Assembly: GCF_030519355.1 (NCBI RefSeq)
Contig: NZ_JAUMKC010000022.1
Span: forward strand, 42,795-106,794
Direction: 5' to 3'
Origin: Mucilaginibacter sp. L3T2-6
GTDB lineage: Bacteria; Bacteroidota; Bacteroidia; Sphingobacteriales; Sphingobacteriaceae
DNA: 64,000 nt
Shown: in pieces, positions 9,039 through 18,036 of the stretch
How the letters are laid out: every line of letters begins with the position of its first letter
How positions within the stretch are numbered: the first letter of the stretch is position 1
The notes under the pieces: generated by a model
Seen by the model: the letters and a program-made list of their open reading frames with translations, nothing else
Told to the model about the DNA's origin: nothing
Databases searched by the model: none
Translations under genes and position numbers: made by a program

Positions 9039-10181
9039 TTAGTTCAGCTGCATAATTTTAAGCATTTGGCTATTCACTTTATGCACATCGAATTTTTTGC
9101 CAGCCAAAGCCAGCCCGTTTTGCCCATGCCGCAAAATGGCCTTGCGATTGTTGATATAATAAAACATTTTTGAGATCAGTGCGGAGGCATTCTTTACCGG
9201 AACAAGAAATCCGTTTGCCGCCGGGCCCCCTTCTACCGTTTCTCTGCAGCCAACAGAATTACTGGTTATAATTGCACGGCCCATGGCCATGCTTTCAAGC
9301 AGGCAGCGCGGTATGCCCTCGCCATAGTATGATGGCAATACTACCACTGAAGAATCTTTAATAACAGAACGCACGTCATTAACCTGGCCCATGTAAGCAA
9401 TTGGATCGCCGGATTTAATTTGATCAAATAATTCCGGGCTAATCGAATCGATGTTATCGTCGTATGAGCCGATCAGCTTAAATTTTATAAACGGATAGTG
9501 CGATCTGATAAATTTAGCGGCATCGTAATATTCTGCTATACCCTTGGCGTTTATTAACCTAGCAATCATCAGGAAACTAATGTTAATTAATTCAGGCTGT
9601 GTGGGCGTGTAGTGATCAAGGTCGACACCTGATCCGTTTACAACAAATACCTGGTGTTTATAAGTCAACACATTATGTTTGCAAAGCGTGTCATAGTCGT
9701 CTTGGTTTTGCAGAATTATCTTCAGGCGCTCATTGTTCGAAAGACTGAAACGCAGCAATAACCGGGTAACTGTGCCTATAAGTGTTCTTAATGACTTTTG
9801 GCTAAAAGTGTACCCCAAACCGCTGAGCATTGGGGTAATCATTTTTATACCGCTTAATTTGGCCAGCACAGTGCCATAAATAACGGGCTTGAAGGTGTAA
9901 GGAAAAAAAACATCAGGTTTAACTTTTCGCATTAAAGTAAAAAGTTTCATTATATAAGTCAGGTCCTCAAATATTGACACATTGCTGCCTGTAAATCCGG
10001 TTTCATAAATGTTTACATTAAGGCTGTTTAACAAATCACGTTCACTCTGCAGCCCTATACGTGGAGTGAAGACAAATACATGGTGCTGCTTAGCCATCTC
10101 TTCGATTAGCTTGCCCCTAAAATCAACCAATGATTTTGATGAATCGCAGGCGATAAGAATTTTTTGCCCGGTTTTGCTCAT
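9039..10181 (-). CDS. Family 4 glycosyltransferase
   Basis: A 380-residue GT-B enzyme. The N-terminal half resembles CapM/Cps2F-type galactosyl/N-acetylaminosugar transferases (KILIACDSSKSLVDFRGKLIEEM, then FTPRIGL). The donor-binding half has VNGSGVDLDHY, FLMIARLINAKGIAEY and the EX7E-like stretch PSYYGEGIPRCLLESMAMGRAII. It lies 36 nt before the PhyH gene. This is the first gene after the strong hairpin at 10366-10397, so its transcription needs either read-through or an internal promoter. Confidence 0.9.
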   Translation of the reverse strand: MSKTGQKILIACDSSKSLVDFRGKLIEEMAKQHHVFVFTPRIGLQSERDLLNSLNVNIYETGFTGSNVSIFEDLTYIMKLFTLMRKVKPDVFFPYTFKPVIYGTVLAKLSGIKMITPMLSGLGYTFSQKSLRTLIGTVTRLLLRFSLSNNERLKIILQNQDDYDTLCKHNVLTYKHQVFVVNGSGVDLDHYTPTQPELINISFLMIARLINAKGIAEYYDAAKFIRSHYPFIKFKLIGSYDDNIDSISPELFDQIKSGDPIAYMGQVNDVRSVIKDSSVVVLPSYYGEGIPRCLLESMAMGRAIITSNSVGCRETVEGGPAANGFLVPVKNASALISKMFYYINNRKAILRHGQNGLALAGKKFDVHKVNSQMLKIMQLN

Positions 10182-10361
10182 GATAGCTGTTTAAAAATGG
10201 GAAACGATTATTGACCAATAGTTAATTTACTATTATCGGGTTGTGATGCGGTGTCGTCGCTATTGCCGAAGTTAACCTGTTTGTGAAGGCAAGCCCGGCA
10301 AATTATATTTTAGAATATAAAAGCTGTTTTAAAATGAGGTTAGGTTTAAGCGGCCGGTATT

Positions 10362-10397
10362 AAAACAACTCAAACCATCGCCTGATGGTTTGAGTTG
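10362..10397 (-). terminator. Strong hairpin terminator behind the PL1 gene
   Basis: A perfect 14-bp stem, 10366-10379 against 10384-10397 (CAACTCAAACCATC and its complement), with a 4-nt loop. On the minus strand it is followed by TTTT. It begins 36 nt after the stop of the pectate lyase gene. It lies inside the EPS locus, with nine more genes of the same orientation downstream. Confidence 0.8.
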
Positions 10398-10432
10398 TTG
10401 ATTTAAATTAAAATAGAGTGGAGGGGTTATTG

Positions 10433-11887
10433 TTAATTTGTTAGTATTGCTCCTGAGCTTTTCTGAACTATCGATGGTACGCTTGCCGCAGGATCGAGTA
10501 CTGAGCTAAAGCTGTAAGATGGCATCCAGTTTGTTATTGCAGTGGTAATATCATTGCTTCCGCAGTTTTGGAAGATGTTAGTGCTTACCCCGCTGAAATA
10601 GCCGGGAGGGTTGCCAGCCAGGTTAGTGCTGAGTGGTTTAGCACATCCCTGGAAGTAGTTATTATCTGTACGCACATTGCCGCCAGCCCTTGCGCCTAAT
10701 GAGTATCCCGTGTTGTTTAAATGATAATTATTAAACACGTGAACGCTTCCATAGTTCATGTCGGGCTCACGCTCACTTACGTTATACCAAAAGTTGTGGT
10801 GCATAGTAACATGCAGGTGGCCAATATCTGCCTCGTGGCCAGCTATACCGCCACTGATCAGTACGGATAAATTGGTATCGTGGAACTTACTCCAGGATAC
10901 AGTTACGTAATCTGATACCCTGGTTATCGAGATATCTTTGCCCCAGTATGACCATCCGTGGTTCCGGTCAGTTGAAAAATCACAATGGTCAACCCAGATA
11001 TGGTGAGCCTCATATTTTATCATCACGGCCGCATCAGTAACATAATTTTTAAAAGTAATGTTCTGAATAATGATGTTGCTGACCGTGAAGATATAAAGAG
11101 ATATACCTTCTATCGTGGCGCCAGGTTTCCCAATTATTGATTTATTAGAAGATACCCTTACCGGGTCATCACCTGAACCTTTGATTGTGCCGTTTACGTA
11201 AATGATCTTTGGCGCGGTACCTGATACAGCTGACTGTAATTCAGCCAGGGTGGAAACGGTTACCACAGAGCCGCCCAGACCGCCTGTTGTTGTGCCGTTA
11301 ACCATCGCATAGCCCATTAATGCCGAGCTAACGCCTGTTTTTGTTGCAGAAGCGCTTCCGGTGCTGGTTGCCGGGGTTGTTGAACCACCTCCCGTACTCG
11401 GTGTTCCAGTGCTTCCGCCTGATGTAGCGGTACTTGAAGTATCACCAATTGTGTAGGTGTACTTCCTCCCGTTGGTAGCCGGATTGGTATTATCCGATGC
11501 CGAAAAAATCAGCGACGTACCCCAATGGCTAAATGCGCCTTTGCCTACATCTCTGATAGTCTGGTGAACTGAATGGGCCGGGCCCAGTTCTTTGCCATCC
11601 TCATAAAGCCGCAACGTGGATACTGAAGATTGGGTGTTTGAATCTCCTGTCCCCGTAATATTGTATGCCTTATAGGCAAAACCACCGTCCGACTTTATGT
11701 TCGAAAGGTTTACGGAGTAAGAAGTCACTGTGGCAGCATAGCTCGCGGTGTTAACGCTCATTGCAGCATCGTTATTGGGTAACGGTGTGTTTTGAGCATC
11801 TTTTTTACAACTACCAAATAAGATAATGGCAGTTAATACCATGCTAACTACGGCCACTGGTTTTGAAATTTTCTGTTGTTGTCTCAT
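10433..11887 (-). CDS. Secreted PL1-type pectate lyase-like lipoprotein
   Basis: A 484-residue predicted lipoprotein (lipobox LFGSC, C27). Residues ~55-148 form a domain shared with the small lipoprotein at 13383-13796. A Ser/Thr/Gly linker (~150-185) leads to a right-handed beta-helix PL1 domain with the family signature IWVDHC (297-302). Two usually basic active-site positions look altered: the second Arg of RxPxxR is N378 (REPDMNYG) and the Lys of the FxDHxK region is L340. The protein may therefore act on an atypical uronate polymer, or bind without cutting. Its place beside a UDP-galacturonate-forming epimerase suggests it trims or releases the organism's own EPS. Confidence 0.85.
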   Translation of the reverse strand: MRQQQKISKPVAVVSMVLTAIILFGSCKKDAQNTPLPNNDAAMSVNTASYAATVTSYSVNLSNIKSDGGFAYKAYNITGTGDSNTQSSVSTLRLYEDGKELGPAHSVHQTIRDVGKGAFSHWGTSLIFSASDNTNPATNGRKYTYTIGDTSSTATSGGSTGTPSTGGGSTTPATSTGSASATKTGVSSALMGYAMVNGTTTGGLGGSVVTVSTLAELQSAVSGTAPKIIYVNGTIKGSGDDPVRVSSNKSIIGKPGATIEGISLYIFTVSNIIIQNITFKNYVTDAAVMIKYEAHHIWVDHCDFSTDRNHGWSYWGKDISITRVSDYVTVSWSKFHDTNLSVLISGGIAGHEADIGHLHVTMHHNFWYNVSEREPDMNYGSVHVFNNYHLNNTGYSLGARAGGNVRTDNNYFQGCAKPLSTNLAGNPPGYFSGVSTNIFQNCGSNDITTAITNWMPSYSFSSVLDPAASVPSIVQKSSGAILTN

Positions 11888-12118
11888 GCAGTGTTTAATT
11901 GTTAGGGTCCATCTATTTTAATTTAGGGTCATGGAACGGCCGTGTAGTACGGAAATTGTTAACCAAAAATTAAATAAAATTTAAACTAAAAATTAAATCT
12001 TGAGTAAAAACTGCTACTGAGACTGTTTTTATGAGAAATTATGTAAACTAAAAGTGTGAAAAATGTGTAAAGGATTGCACACTTTCTGACACTTGTATGA
12101 CAAATGTCGGATAATATG

Positions 12119-13201
12119 TTAATGGACTACGTTTGCCGTTTCTTGTTTTCCGGCTTTATAAAAGGCCTTGTACCATGCCGCGAAACGTGCGACACCAATA
12201 GGCACCGGGGTTACAGGTTCATAATTTAAAACGTCGCTTAAATTTGAAACGTCTGCATATGTTTCTGCGACATCACCATCCTGCATGGGTCTGTATATTT
12301 TCTTTGCCTTAACATGAAGTTGCCTTTCAATTTCGAGTACGAAATCCATAAGACCAACGGGGGCACCGCGGCCGATATTGAAAACACGAAAAGGCGCGGT
12401 TGATGTGGCCGGGTCCGGGTTTTCAGCATCCCAGTCAGCGTTGGTTTCAGCAGGATTATCTATCACCCGTACAATTCCTTTAACTATGTCGTCAATATAC
12501 GTAAAGTCGCGCTTCATATTGCCGTTATTGAAAACTTCTATGGGCTTGCCCTCAAGAATGGCCTTTGTAAAAATAAACAGCGCCATGTCCGGCCTGCCCC
12601 ATGGCCCATAAACAGTAAAAAATCTAAGCCCGGTAGTGCGCAAATTAAAAAGGTGGCTGTAAGTGTGCGCCATCATTTCATTGGCTTTTTTTGACGCGGC
12701 ATATAATGATACCGGGTGATCGGCAATGTCATGTTCGCTAAACGGCATCTTTTTGTTCATGCCGTACACACTTGACGAACTGGCATACACAAGATGGTTA
12801 ATTTTAAAATTACGGCAACATTCCAGGATATTTAAAAACCCTTTAATGTTGCTATCAACATATACATCTGGATTGGTTAGGCTATAGCGGACACCAGCCT
12901 GGGCCGCAAGGTTGCACACCGCATCAAATTTATTGGTCCGGAAGCAATCTTCAAGTTGCTTTTTATCAAGCAAATCGAGCTTAATGAAAGTGTATTTTGA
13001 ATACTTCTTGCTTTGCACCGGCTCCCCATAGTCCAGTCCGGCGTGGTCAATGCCGGTAAGCGCGAGCCTGGAATGTTTAAGCCTTACATCGTAATAGTCG
13101 TTCAAATTGTCTATACCTATCACGGTATCGCCTCGTTCAAGCAGAAATTTTGCCAAATGGAAGCCAATAAAACCGGCCGTGCCGGTAACCAAAATTTTCA
13201 T
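12119..13201 (-). CDS. UDP-glucuronate 4-epimerase-like SDR
   Basis: 360 residues of the extended SDR family. The NAD motif G7-x-x-G10-x-x-G13 (TGTAGFIG) and the catalytic Y167-x-x-x-K171 (SLYAASKK) are intact. The N-terminal VIGIDNLNDYYDVRLKHSRL region is characteristic of CapI/LpsL-type UDP-glucuronate 4-epimerases, which interconvert UDP-GlcA and UDP-GalA in the cytoplasm. I see no UDP-glucose dehydrogenase of the Ugd type here, so UDP-GlcA must come from elsewhere. It sits between the PL1 gene and a small lipoprotein that shares a domain with PL1, which points to galacturonate in the polymer. Confidence 0.9.
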   Translation of the reverse strand: MKILVTGTAGFIGFHLAKFLLERGDTVIGIDNLNDYYDVRLKHSRLALTGIDHAGLDYGEPVQSKKYSKYTFIKLDLLDKKQLEDCFRTNKFDAVCNLAAQAGVRYSLTNPDVYVDSNIKGFLNILECCRNFKINHLVYASSSSVYGMNKKMPFSEHDIADHPVSLYAASKKANEMMAHTYSHLFNLRTTGLRFFTVYGPWGRPDMALFIFTKAILEGKPIEVFNNGNMKRDFTYIDDIVKGIVRVIDNPAETNADWDAENPDPATSTAPFRVFNIGRGAPVGLMDFVLEIERQLHVKAKKIYRPMQDGDVAETYADVSNLSDVLNYEPVTPVPIGVARFAAWYKAFYKAGKQETANVVH

Positions 13202-13382
13202 ATCGTTAAGTTTAATTGTGTGTTTTGCCGTTCAGAACGAGCGGATCAATAAGGCTTGAGAACAGGCTGGAAGGAACGCCACCTGCTTATCAATATCAGT
13301 TTATGCTATTCGCTAATAGATAAAATGGTTTGAAAGAATGAAAGTGGTTGCTTACCACGCAACATTAAAATTGCGGATGAGG

Positions 13383-13796
13383 TTATTCCATTTTATAGCT
13401 GTACTTCCTGCCATTTGTAAGCGGATTACTATTATCTGAAGTTGAGAAGTAAAGCACCGTTCCCCAATGGCTATACTGCCCCAGGCCGTATTTGCGGATA
13501 TCGATATGGGCGGAATGGGCAGGCCCCAATTCAACCCCATTTTCAAAAAGATGCAGTTTTGAAATATTGGGATTTTGCTCGGTATCGCCGGATTGCGGAA
13601 GATGGTACCCAAGCTTGTAAGCATAGCCACTGTCTGACCTTAAGCCGATCAGGTCTATTTGAAAAAAACCATTTGCATCCGGCTTTACCGGCGCTGGTGT
13701 ATCATTCTTCTTACTGCAGCTTGTTGCCATAACAAATGCGCATAATATCATAGTAGATATTGCCGCTACAACGGGGGAAATGTGTTTAGTTTTCAT
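13383..13796 (-). CDS. Small lipoprotein with the PL1 accessory domain
   Basis: A 137-residue predicted lipoprotein (signal ending in MATSC, then SKK). Nearly the whole mature part aligns with residues ~55-148 of the PL1 lipoprotein: shared text includes ELGPAHS.H, FSHWGT/YSHWGT, SDN.NP.TNGRKY. No catalytic residues are evident, so it is probably a beta-rich binding or adhesion domain. Pairing a free copy with a lyase-fused copy around the UDP-GalA epimerase suggests recognition of the EPS at the cell surface. The function is inferred only from context. Confidence 0.75.
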   Translation of the reverse strand: MKTKHISPVVAAISTMILCAFVMATSCSKKNDTPAPVKPDANGFFQIDLIGLRSDSGYAYKLGYHLPQSGDTEQNPNISKLHLFENGVELGPAHSAHIDIRKYGLGQYSHWGTVLYFSTSDNSNPLTNGRKYSYKME

Positions 13797-13853
13797 AAGA
13801 TTATTGAGTTATATCTAAAAGTATTGAATGAAACAGGATAAGCTTCTGCGGGG

Positions 13854-14975
13854 TTAGAGAGCACTTAAAATCGAGCTGATAAACATGTCAGGCGCCCTGC
13901 TGCTTAAATATTGGTCGACCAACTTTTTACCCGGCGCAGCGTTTTTGTGCAGTGCTTTTTTTATGGCAGCCGTCAGCGCATTAACATCGTTAACTTCGGC
14001 TGTCTCAATAGACGGGATTGCTTCTATTCCGCCGGCACATAGCGTAGAAACAATCACAGGGTTTACCGCTGCCATTTCTAAAAGCACATTAGGGAAGCCT
14101 TCTTTTAATGAAGAAACAACGCACGCCCTGGCTTTTTTAAAATATGGCAAAGGATTGTCAATCCATCCCTTAAGTAGTATGCGCCCCTGGAGGTTATATG
14201 TCTTTATCAATGCAGCGAGCTTTTCTTTTTGGGGCCCGTCGCCAAAAAGCAGCAGATTCAGATCAGGGTATTGGTCTTTTATACCATTAAAAGCCCTGAT
14301 CAAAACATCAAATCCTTTTTCAGGGATCAGCCGGCCGGCTGAACAAATAAAGTCAGAAAAGGTATCTGGATCATTCAAGGGTCTTTCTGCTTTAGCCAGG
14401 GTTTTCTCCAGGTCGATCGGATTATCTTTTACGATAACTCTTTCAGGTTGCACAAATGTTATCTCGTCAAGAAATTGTTGACGCATTAAGGCGGTTTGAC
14501 AGATGATCAAACCGGCAGCACGGTATCCTATTTTATAGGCTATCTTGTATGACAGTCTCTTAAGTCCGCGATACCTTTTAAAAACGGAAGTGCACTCTCT
14601 GAAAATAAGCTGTGATTTCAGGTAACCGATCCGCTTCAGAAACCCCAGGTAGGCATTGAGATAGGAATGGGTGCTGATAATAATGAAGCCCCTGCGATAT
14701 GGCTTAATTGACTTTATCAGCCCCAAAAAGCCTGCTATCATGCTTTTGTCGGTAATATATACCGGCTGTTGATTTGCGGAAAATGTAAGCCGGTTTTTCT
14801 TTATTTTTTGCAGGAAAATAATGGGTGCATTAATAGCCCTGGCTGCCATAGCGAGCACATTCTCAGCGCCATTGGCTACGTCAGACATTGAAACAAAAAG
14901 CACATTTTTATTATCAGCTACCATTTCTGTAACGGGCTTCAATTTAATTTCAAGGCAAAAGCGGCCAATTTCCAT
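13854..14975 (-). CDS. Family 4 glycosyltransferase
   Basis: 373 residues. The GT-B N-terminal strand is NVLFVSMSDVANGAEN. The C-terminal donor domain has FICSAGRLIPEKGFDVLIRAF, LLLFGDGPQKEKL and CVVSSLKEGFPNVLLEMAAVNPVI (EX7E with the two Glu). The start is uncertain: ATG at 14975 gives a 17-residue extension, while ATG at 14924 begins right before the first strand. Neither has a clear ribosome site. It lies 112 nt after the asparagine synthase gene. Confidence 0.9.
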   Translation of the reverse strand: MEIGRFCLEIKLKPVTEMVADNKNVLFVSMSDVANGAENVLAMAARAINAPIIFLQKIKKNRLTFSANQQPVYITDKSMIAGFLGLIKSIKPYRRGFIIISTHSYLNAYLGFLKRIGYLKSQLIFRECTSVFKRYRGLKRLSYKIAYKIGYRAAGLIICQTALMRQQFLDEITFVQPERVIVKDNPIDLEKTLAKAERPLNDPDTFSDFICSAGRLIPEKGFDVLIRAFNGIKDQYPDLNLLLFGDGPQKEKLAALIKTYNLQGRILLKGWIDNPLPYFKKARACVVSSLKEGFPNVLLEMAAVNPVIVSTLCAGGIEAIPSIETAEVNDVNALTAAIKKALHKNAAPGKKLVDQYLSSRAPDMFISSILSAL

Positions 14976-15087
14976 TGCAGGACAATCAGCATTTTTAGGT
15001 TGTGGACGAATTTGTAGATTCCAGGCAAAACGGCATGGCGCGGGTTAAGGCTATTGGCTCTGGTGTATATAACGAGGCTACACTAAT

Positions 15088-16938
15088 TTATGCCGTTACC
15101 GATTTTTTTATCAGCGAGCAATTGCAGGCTTTTTGGTTTTTCAGCCATTGGCTTAGCACAAGCAGCTTCCATATTTGCGGATACCTGTTCCATTTGCCAG
15201 CCATATGCTCTGTAAGCATGTTGCCTACCTTTTGAATATCTATACCCGGTATGTTTTTTAATTCCGATGGCGAAAGCTGGTCGAGCACATATTCCTTCAT
15301 TTCATTTTTAAACCATGCTCTCAATGGCACCTTGAACCCCGATTTTGGCCGCTTGAAAAAGTGAGAAGGAACATATTCAAATAAAATATCCTTTAATATC
15401 CTTTTCTGCCGCCCGCGGCCAAATTTGTAACTGTCAGGCAATCTTTGCGCGAACGATACAACCCTGTGATCCATTAATGGCGCCCTGGTCTCCACTGCAA
15501 ACGCCATGGATGCCCTGTCGACTTTAGTATTGATATCGCCATTTAAATAGGTTTTAATGTCAAATGCCGACATTTTTTGCAAAAAGCTTCTTGTTTGTGC
15601 CGACCAGATGTCCATAAAAGGCACACGCAGTCCTAATTCTGGTTTCTTAAGCCACGAATATTCCAGACCGCCCAGCATGAGTGCGTAAAGGGACTCGATG
15701 TTGTCTGAAGATATACCCATCCCAATAAGTTTATGCCGATAGTCGGGCGATAACCTTAACAATCCTGATACGGCTTTCCGAAATTCAACAGGGCATTTAA
15801 AAAAGTAGTTTGTATTGTTTAACCACTTATATCGCGCATAGCCCATAAAACTCTCATCTCCACCATCACCGGTTAGTGCGACTGTTACGTGCTGTTTGGT
15901 GTATTTACTTAACAGCAGTGACGGAATAGCGCTTGAATCGGCAAAGGGCTCGTCATAGTATGCGCCAAAATTTTCTATTAATGATATTCCTTCGTTAACA
16001 TTGCACTCTATAACGTGGTGATCAGTCTGTAAATGCTTCGCAATCTCTCCGGCAAACAGGCTTTCGTCAAAACCTTTTTCATTAAATTTAACGCAAAAGG
16101 TTTTAACCTGCCGGGTATTTTGGGCCGCAAGCGCTGCTATTAGCGATGAGTCGATGCCGCCGGAAAGGAAAACCCCCAGGTTAACATCGGCGTGCAGTCG
16201 TACTTTTACAGCATCGGCCAACAGGTATTTTAATTCGGTGCGGGCGTCCTGGTAACTACGTTTAAATACGTTTATATTGGTAAGATCAAGGTCCCAGTAC
16301 TTTTCTGTGTTAAATCTGCCGGTTACTGTATTGAATGTAAAAGTATAGCCAGCCTGCAGTTTTTGTATTTCGAGCCAGGCTGAGCGTGGTTCCGGTACAT
16401 ACCCCCAAATAAAGTATTCGTTAATGGCCTGTTCGTCCGCAGTTACTATCCTGCCCAGGGTAATTTGCGATGGTTGGCTGGCAAATTCAAACCCACGGCC
16501 CGAATGGGCATAATAAAAAGGTTTTTTACCAAGTCTGTCCCTTGCGCCGAACAACATCTTTGTTTTACTGTCATAGATCACGAAGGCGAACATGCCGTTA
16601 AAATGATTTACACAGTAAACGCCATATTGAAGATAAGCGGCGGCTAGTACTTCTGTGTCTGAATCTGTGTAAAATACATGACCAAGTGCAGTCAGCTTTG
16701 CCCGTAACGGACGATAATTATATATCTCCCCATTGAAGACTATTTTTAGATGCCGGTAGGTTAAAGGCTGATTAGAGCGCTGATCCAAATCTACTATAGC
16801 CAGGCGATTATGGCCTAAAACCACACCGTCAATGCGCTCAAAACCCGAATGATCGGGCCCCCGAAAACTTACCCTCGCTAATTTTGCCCGAACTAAATCG
16901 TCGTTATAATAAATAGTTGATCCGTATATTCCACACAT
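15088..16938 (-). CDS. asnB: Asparagine synthase (glutamine-hydrolysing)
   Basis: I set the start at the ATG at 16938 because the class II amidotransferase needs Cys at position 2 (MCGIYGS). The longer frame would bury it and overlap the GT4 gene. 616 residues: glutaminase domain 1-~205, then the ATP-pyrophosphatase loop SGGIDSS (259-265) and the synthetase domain. EPS and O-antigen loci often carry such AsnB/WbpS-like enzymes, which may amidate uronic acids of the polymer instead of making free asparagine. With UDP-GalA and HexNAcA enzymes present, uronamide formation is a fair inference. Confidence 0.88.
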   Translation of the reverse strand: MCGIYGSTIYYNDDLVRAKLARVSFRGPDHSGFERIDGVVLGHNRLAIVDLDQRSNQPLTYRHLKIVFNGEIYNYRPLRAKLTALGHVFYTDSDTEVLAAAYLQYGVYCVNHFNGMFAFVIYDSKTKMLFGARDRLGKKPFYYAHSGRGFEFASQPSQITLGRIVTADEQAINEYFIWGYVPEPRSAWLEIQKLQAGYTFTFNTVTGRFNTEKYWDLDLTNINVFKRSYQDARTELKYLLADAVKVRLHADVNLGVFLSGGIDSSLIAALAAQNTRQVKTFCVKFNEKGFDESLFAGEIAKHLQTDHHVIECNVNEGISLIENFGAYYDEPFADSSAIPSLLLSKYTKQHVTVALTGDGGDESFMGYARYKWLNNTNYFFKCPVEFRKAVSGLLRLSPDYRHKLIGMGISSDNIESLYALMLGGLEYSWLKKPELGLRVPFMDIWSAQTRSFLQKMSAFDIKTYLNGDINTKVDRASMAFAVETRAPLMDHRVVSFAQRLPDSYKFGRGRQKRILKDILFEYVPSHFFKRPKSGFKVPLRAWFKNEMKEYVLDQLSPSELKNIPGIDIQKVGNMLTEHMAGKWNRYPQIWKLLVLSQWLKNQKACNCSLIKKSVTA

Positions 16939-16960
16939 AATAGTTTTTATATAGTTGTAT

Positions 16961-18016
16961 TTAGAGCAATAGGTTCTCGTAGGCTTTGCCAATTTTGTTC
17001 AAATCAAAACGTGAGGATATATCGGCTTTAATGGCATCGTGGGACCAAGACCGGGAACAGGCATGGATAATTTGGTTTTTAAAACTCAGCAAATCGCCCT
17101 GCTTTACAATAAAACCGTTAAACCCGTTACGCACAATGTCATCAACACCACCGACCCTGAAAGTTACCACCGGAACACCGACCGACAATGCCTCTAGGAT
17201 GACATTTGGAAAACCCTCTGTAAATGAACTAAGCAGAAGCAGATCATGCTGTGCGATCCGGCTGGGGACATTTGTTATTCTCCCTAAAAAAGTTACACGG
17301 CTTTCGAGTTTTCGTAAGCTAACTTCAGCTTTTAAGCCCGCCATCAAAGGACCATCTCCCGCTATGGTCAAAACGTAATTGTCAGGCAGTTCCTGCATTA
17401 CCGGCAGCAACCGGCATACACCCTTTTCTTCCGAAAGCCGGGCGACTATGATCAGGCGCTTTTTATCCACTACGGAGGAATCCTTTTTAACTACGGGCGT
17501 ATAAAGCACCGGGTTAGGTATCACCTTCAACTTTGTTTTCCGGATGCCATACAAAGCATTCATCGATTTTTTCATCTCGTACGACTGGCAAACGATAAAA
17601 TCAAACCGCAGCGCAAAAAACCTGGTAAAAAGGTTATAAAACCGGCTTTTATAGTCGTAATACTTTTTCATCTGGTGCGGGTTATTAGAGGCCCTGCAGA
17701 TCAGCTTTGGTATCGGCAAAAAACAGGCTACCATCGCAGTTAAAATATTGATGTGGTCGGTTGTCGAAAAAACAGCGTATGGCTTTTCCGACCGGAGAAG
17801 ATGGTAAATTTTAAAAAAAGCCTTTGATGCTTTTATGGTTTTAAGATCTATAAATTCAACGCCTTCAACATCTGAAGAGAAGCTTTGCTGACGGCCATCC
17901 AGCAAGACAACCGTAACTTTATATTTGCTTTTATCAAAGTATTGCGATAATAGCCAAAAAACACGCTCCGACCCTCCTGCACCGAGTGATGCGATGATTA
18001 AAAATACTTTTTTCAT
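16961..18016 (-). CDS. Family 4 glycosyltransferase
   Basis: 351 residues, GT-B fold. The N-terminus VFLIIASLGAGGSERVF is the GT4 'GG.ER' acceptor loop. The donor part has LIIVARLSEEKGVCRLLPV, TIAGDGPLMAGL and LLSSFTEGFPNVILEALSVGVPVV. It lies 20 nt after the polymerase gene and 22 nt before asnB. It would extend the lipid-linked repeat unit at the inner face of the membrane. Confidence 0.92.
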   Translation of the reverse strand: MKKVFLIIASLGAGGSERVFWLLSQYFDKSKYKVTVVLLDGRQQSFSSDVEGVEFIDLKTIKASKAFFKIYHLLRSEKPYAVFSTTDHINILTAMVACFLPIPKLICRASNNPHQMKKYYDYKSRFYNLFTRFFALRFDFIVCQSYEMKKSMNALYGIRKTKLKVIPNPVLYTPVVKKDSSVVDKKRLIIVARLSEEKGVCRLLPVMQELPDNYVLTIAGDGPLMAGLKAEVSLRKLESRVTFLGRITNVPSRIAQHDLLLLSSFTEGFPNVILEALSVGVPVVTFRVGGVDDIVRNGFNGFIVKQGDLLSFKNQIIHACSRSWSHDAIKADISSRFDLNKIGKAYENLLL

Positions 18017-18036
18017 AAATGCCCGTAATAAGACGT

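Noticed and set aside
13885..14481. Long plus-strand frame (198 codons) opposite a GT4 gene
   Set aside because: It is antisense to a well-supported glycosyltransferase and its text has no domain features.
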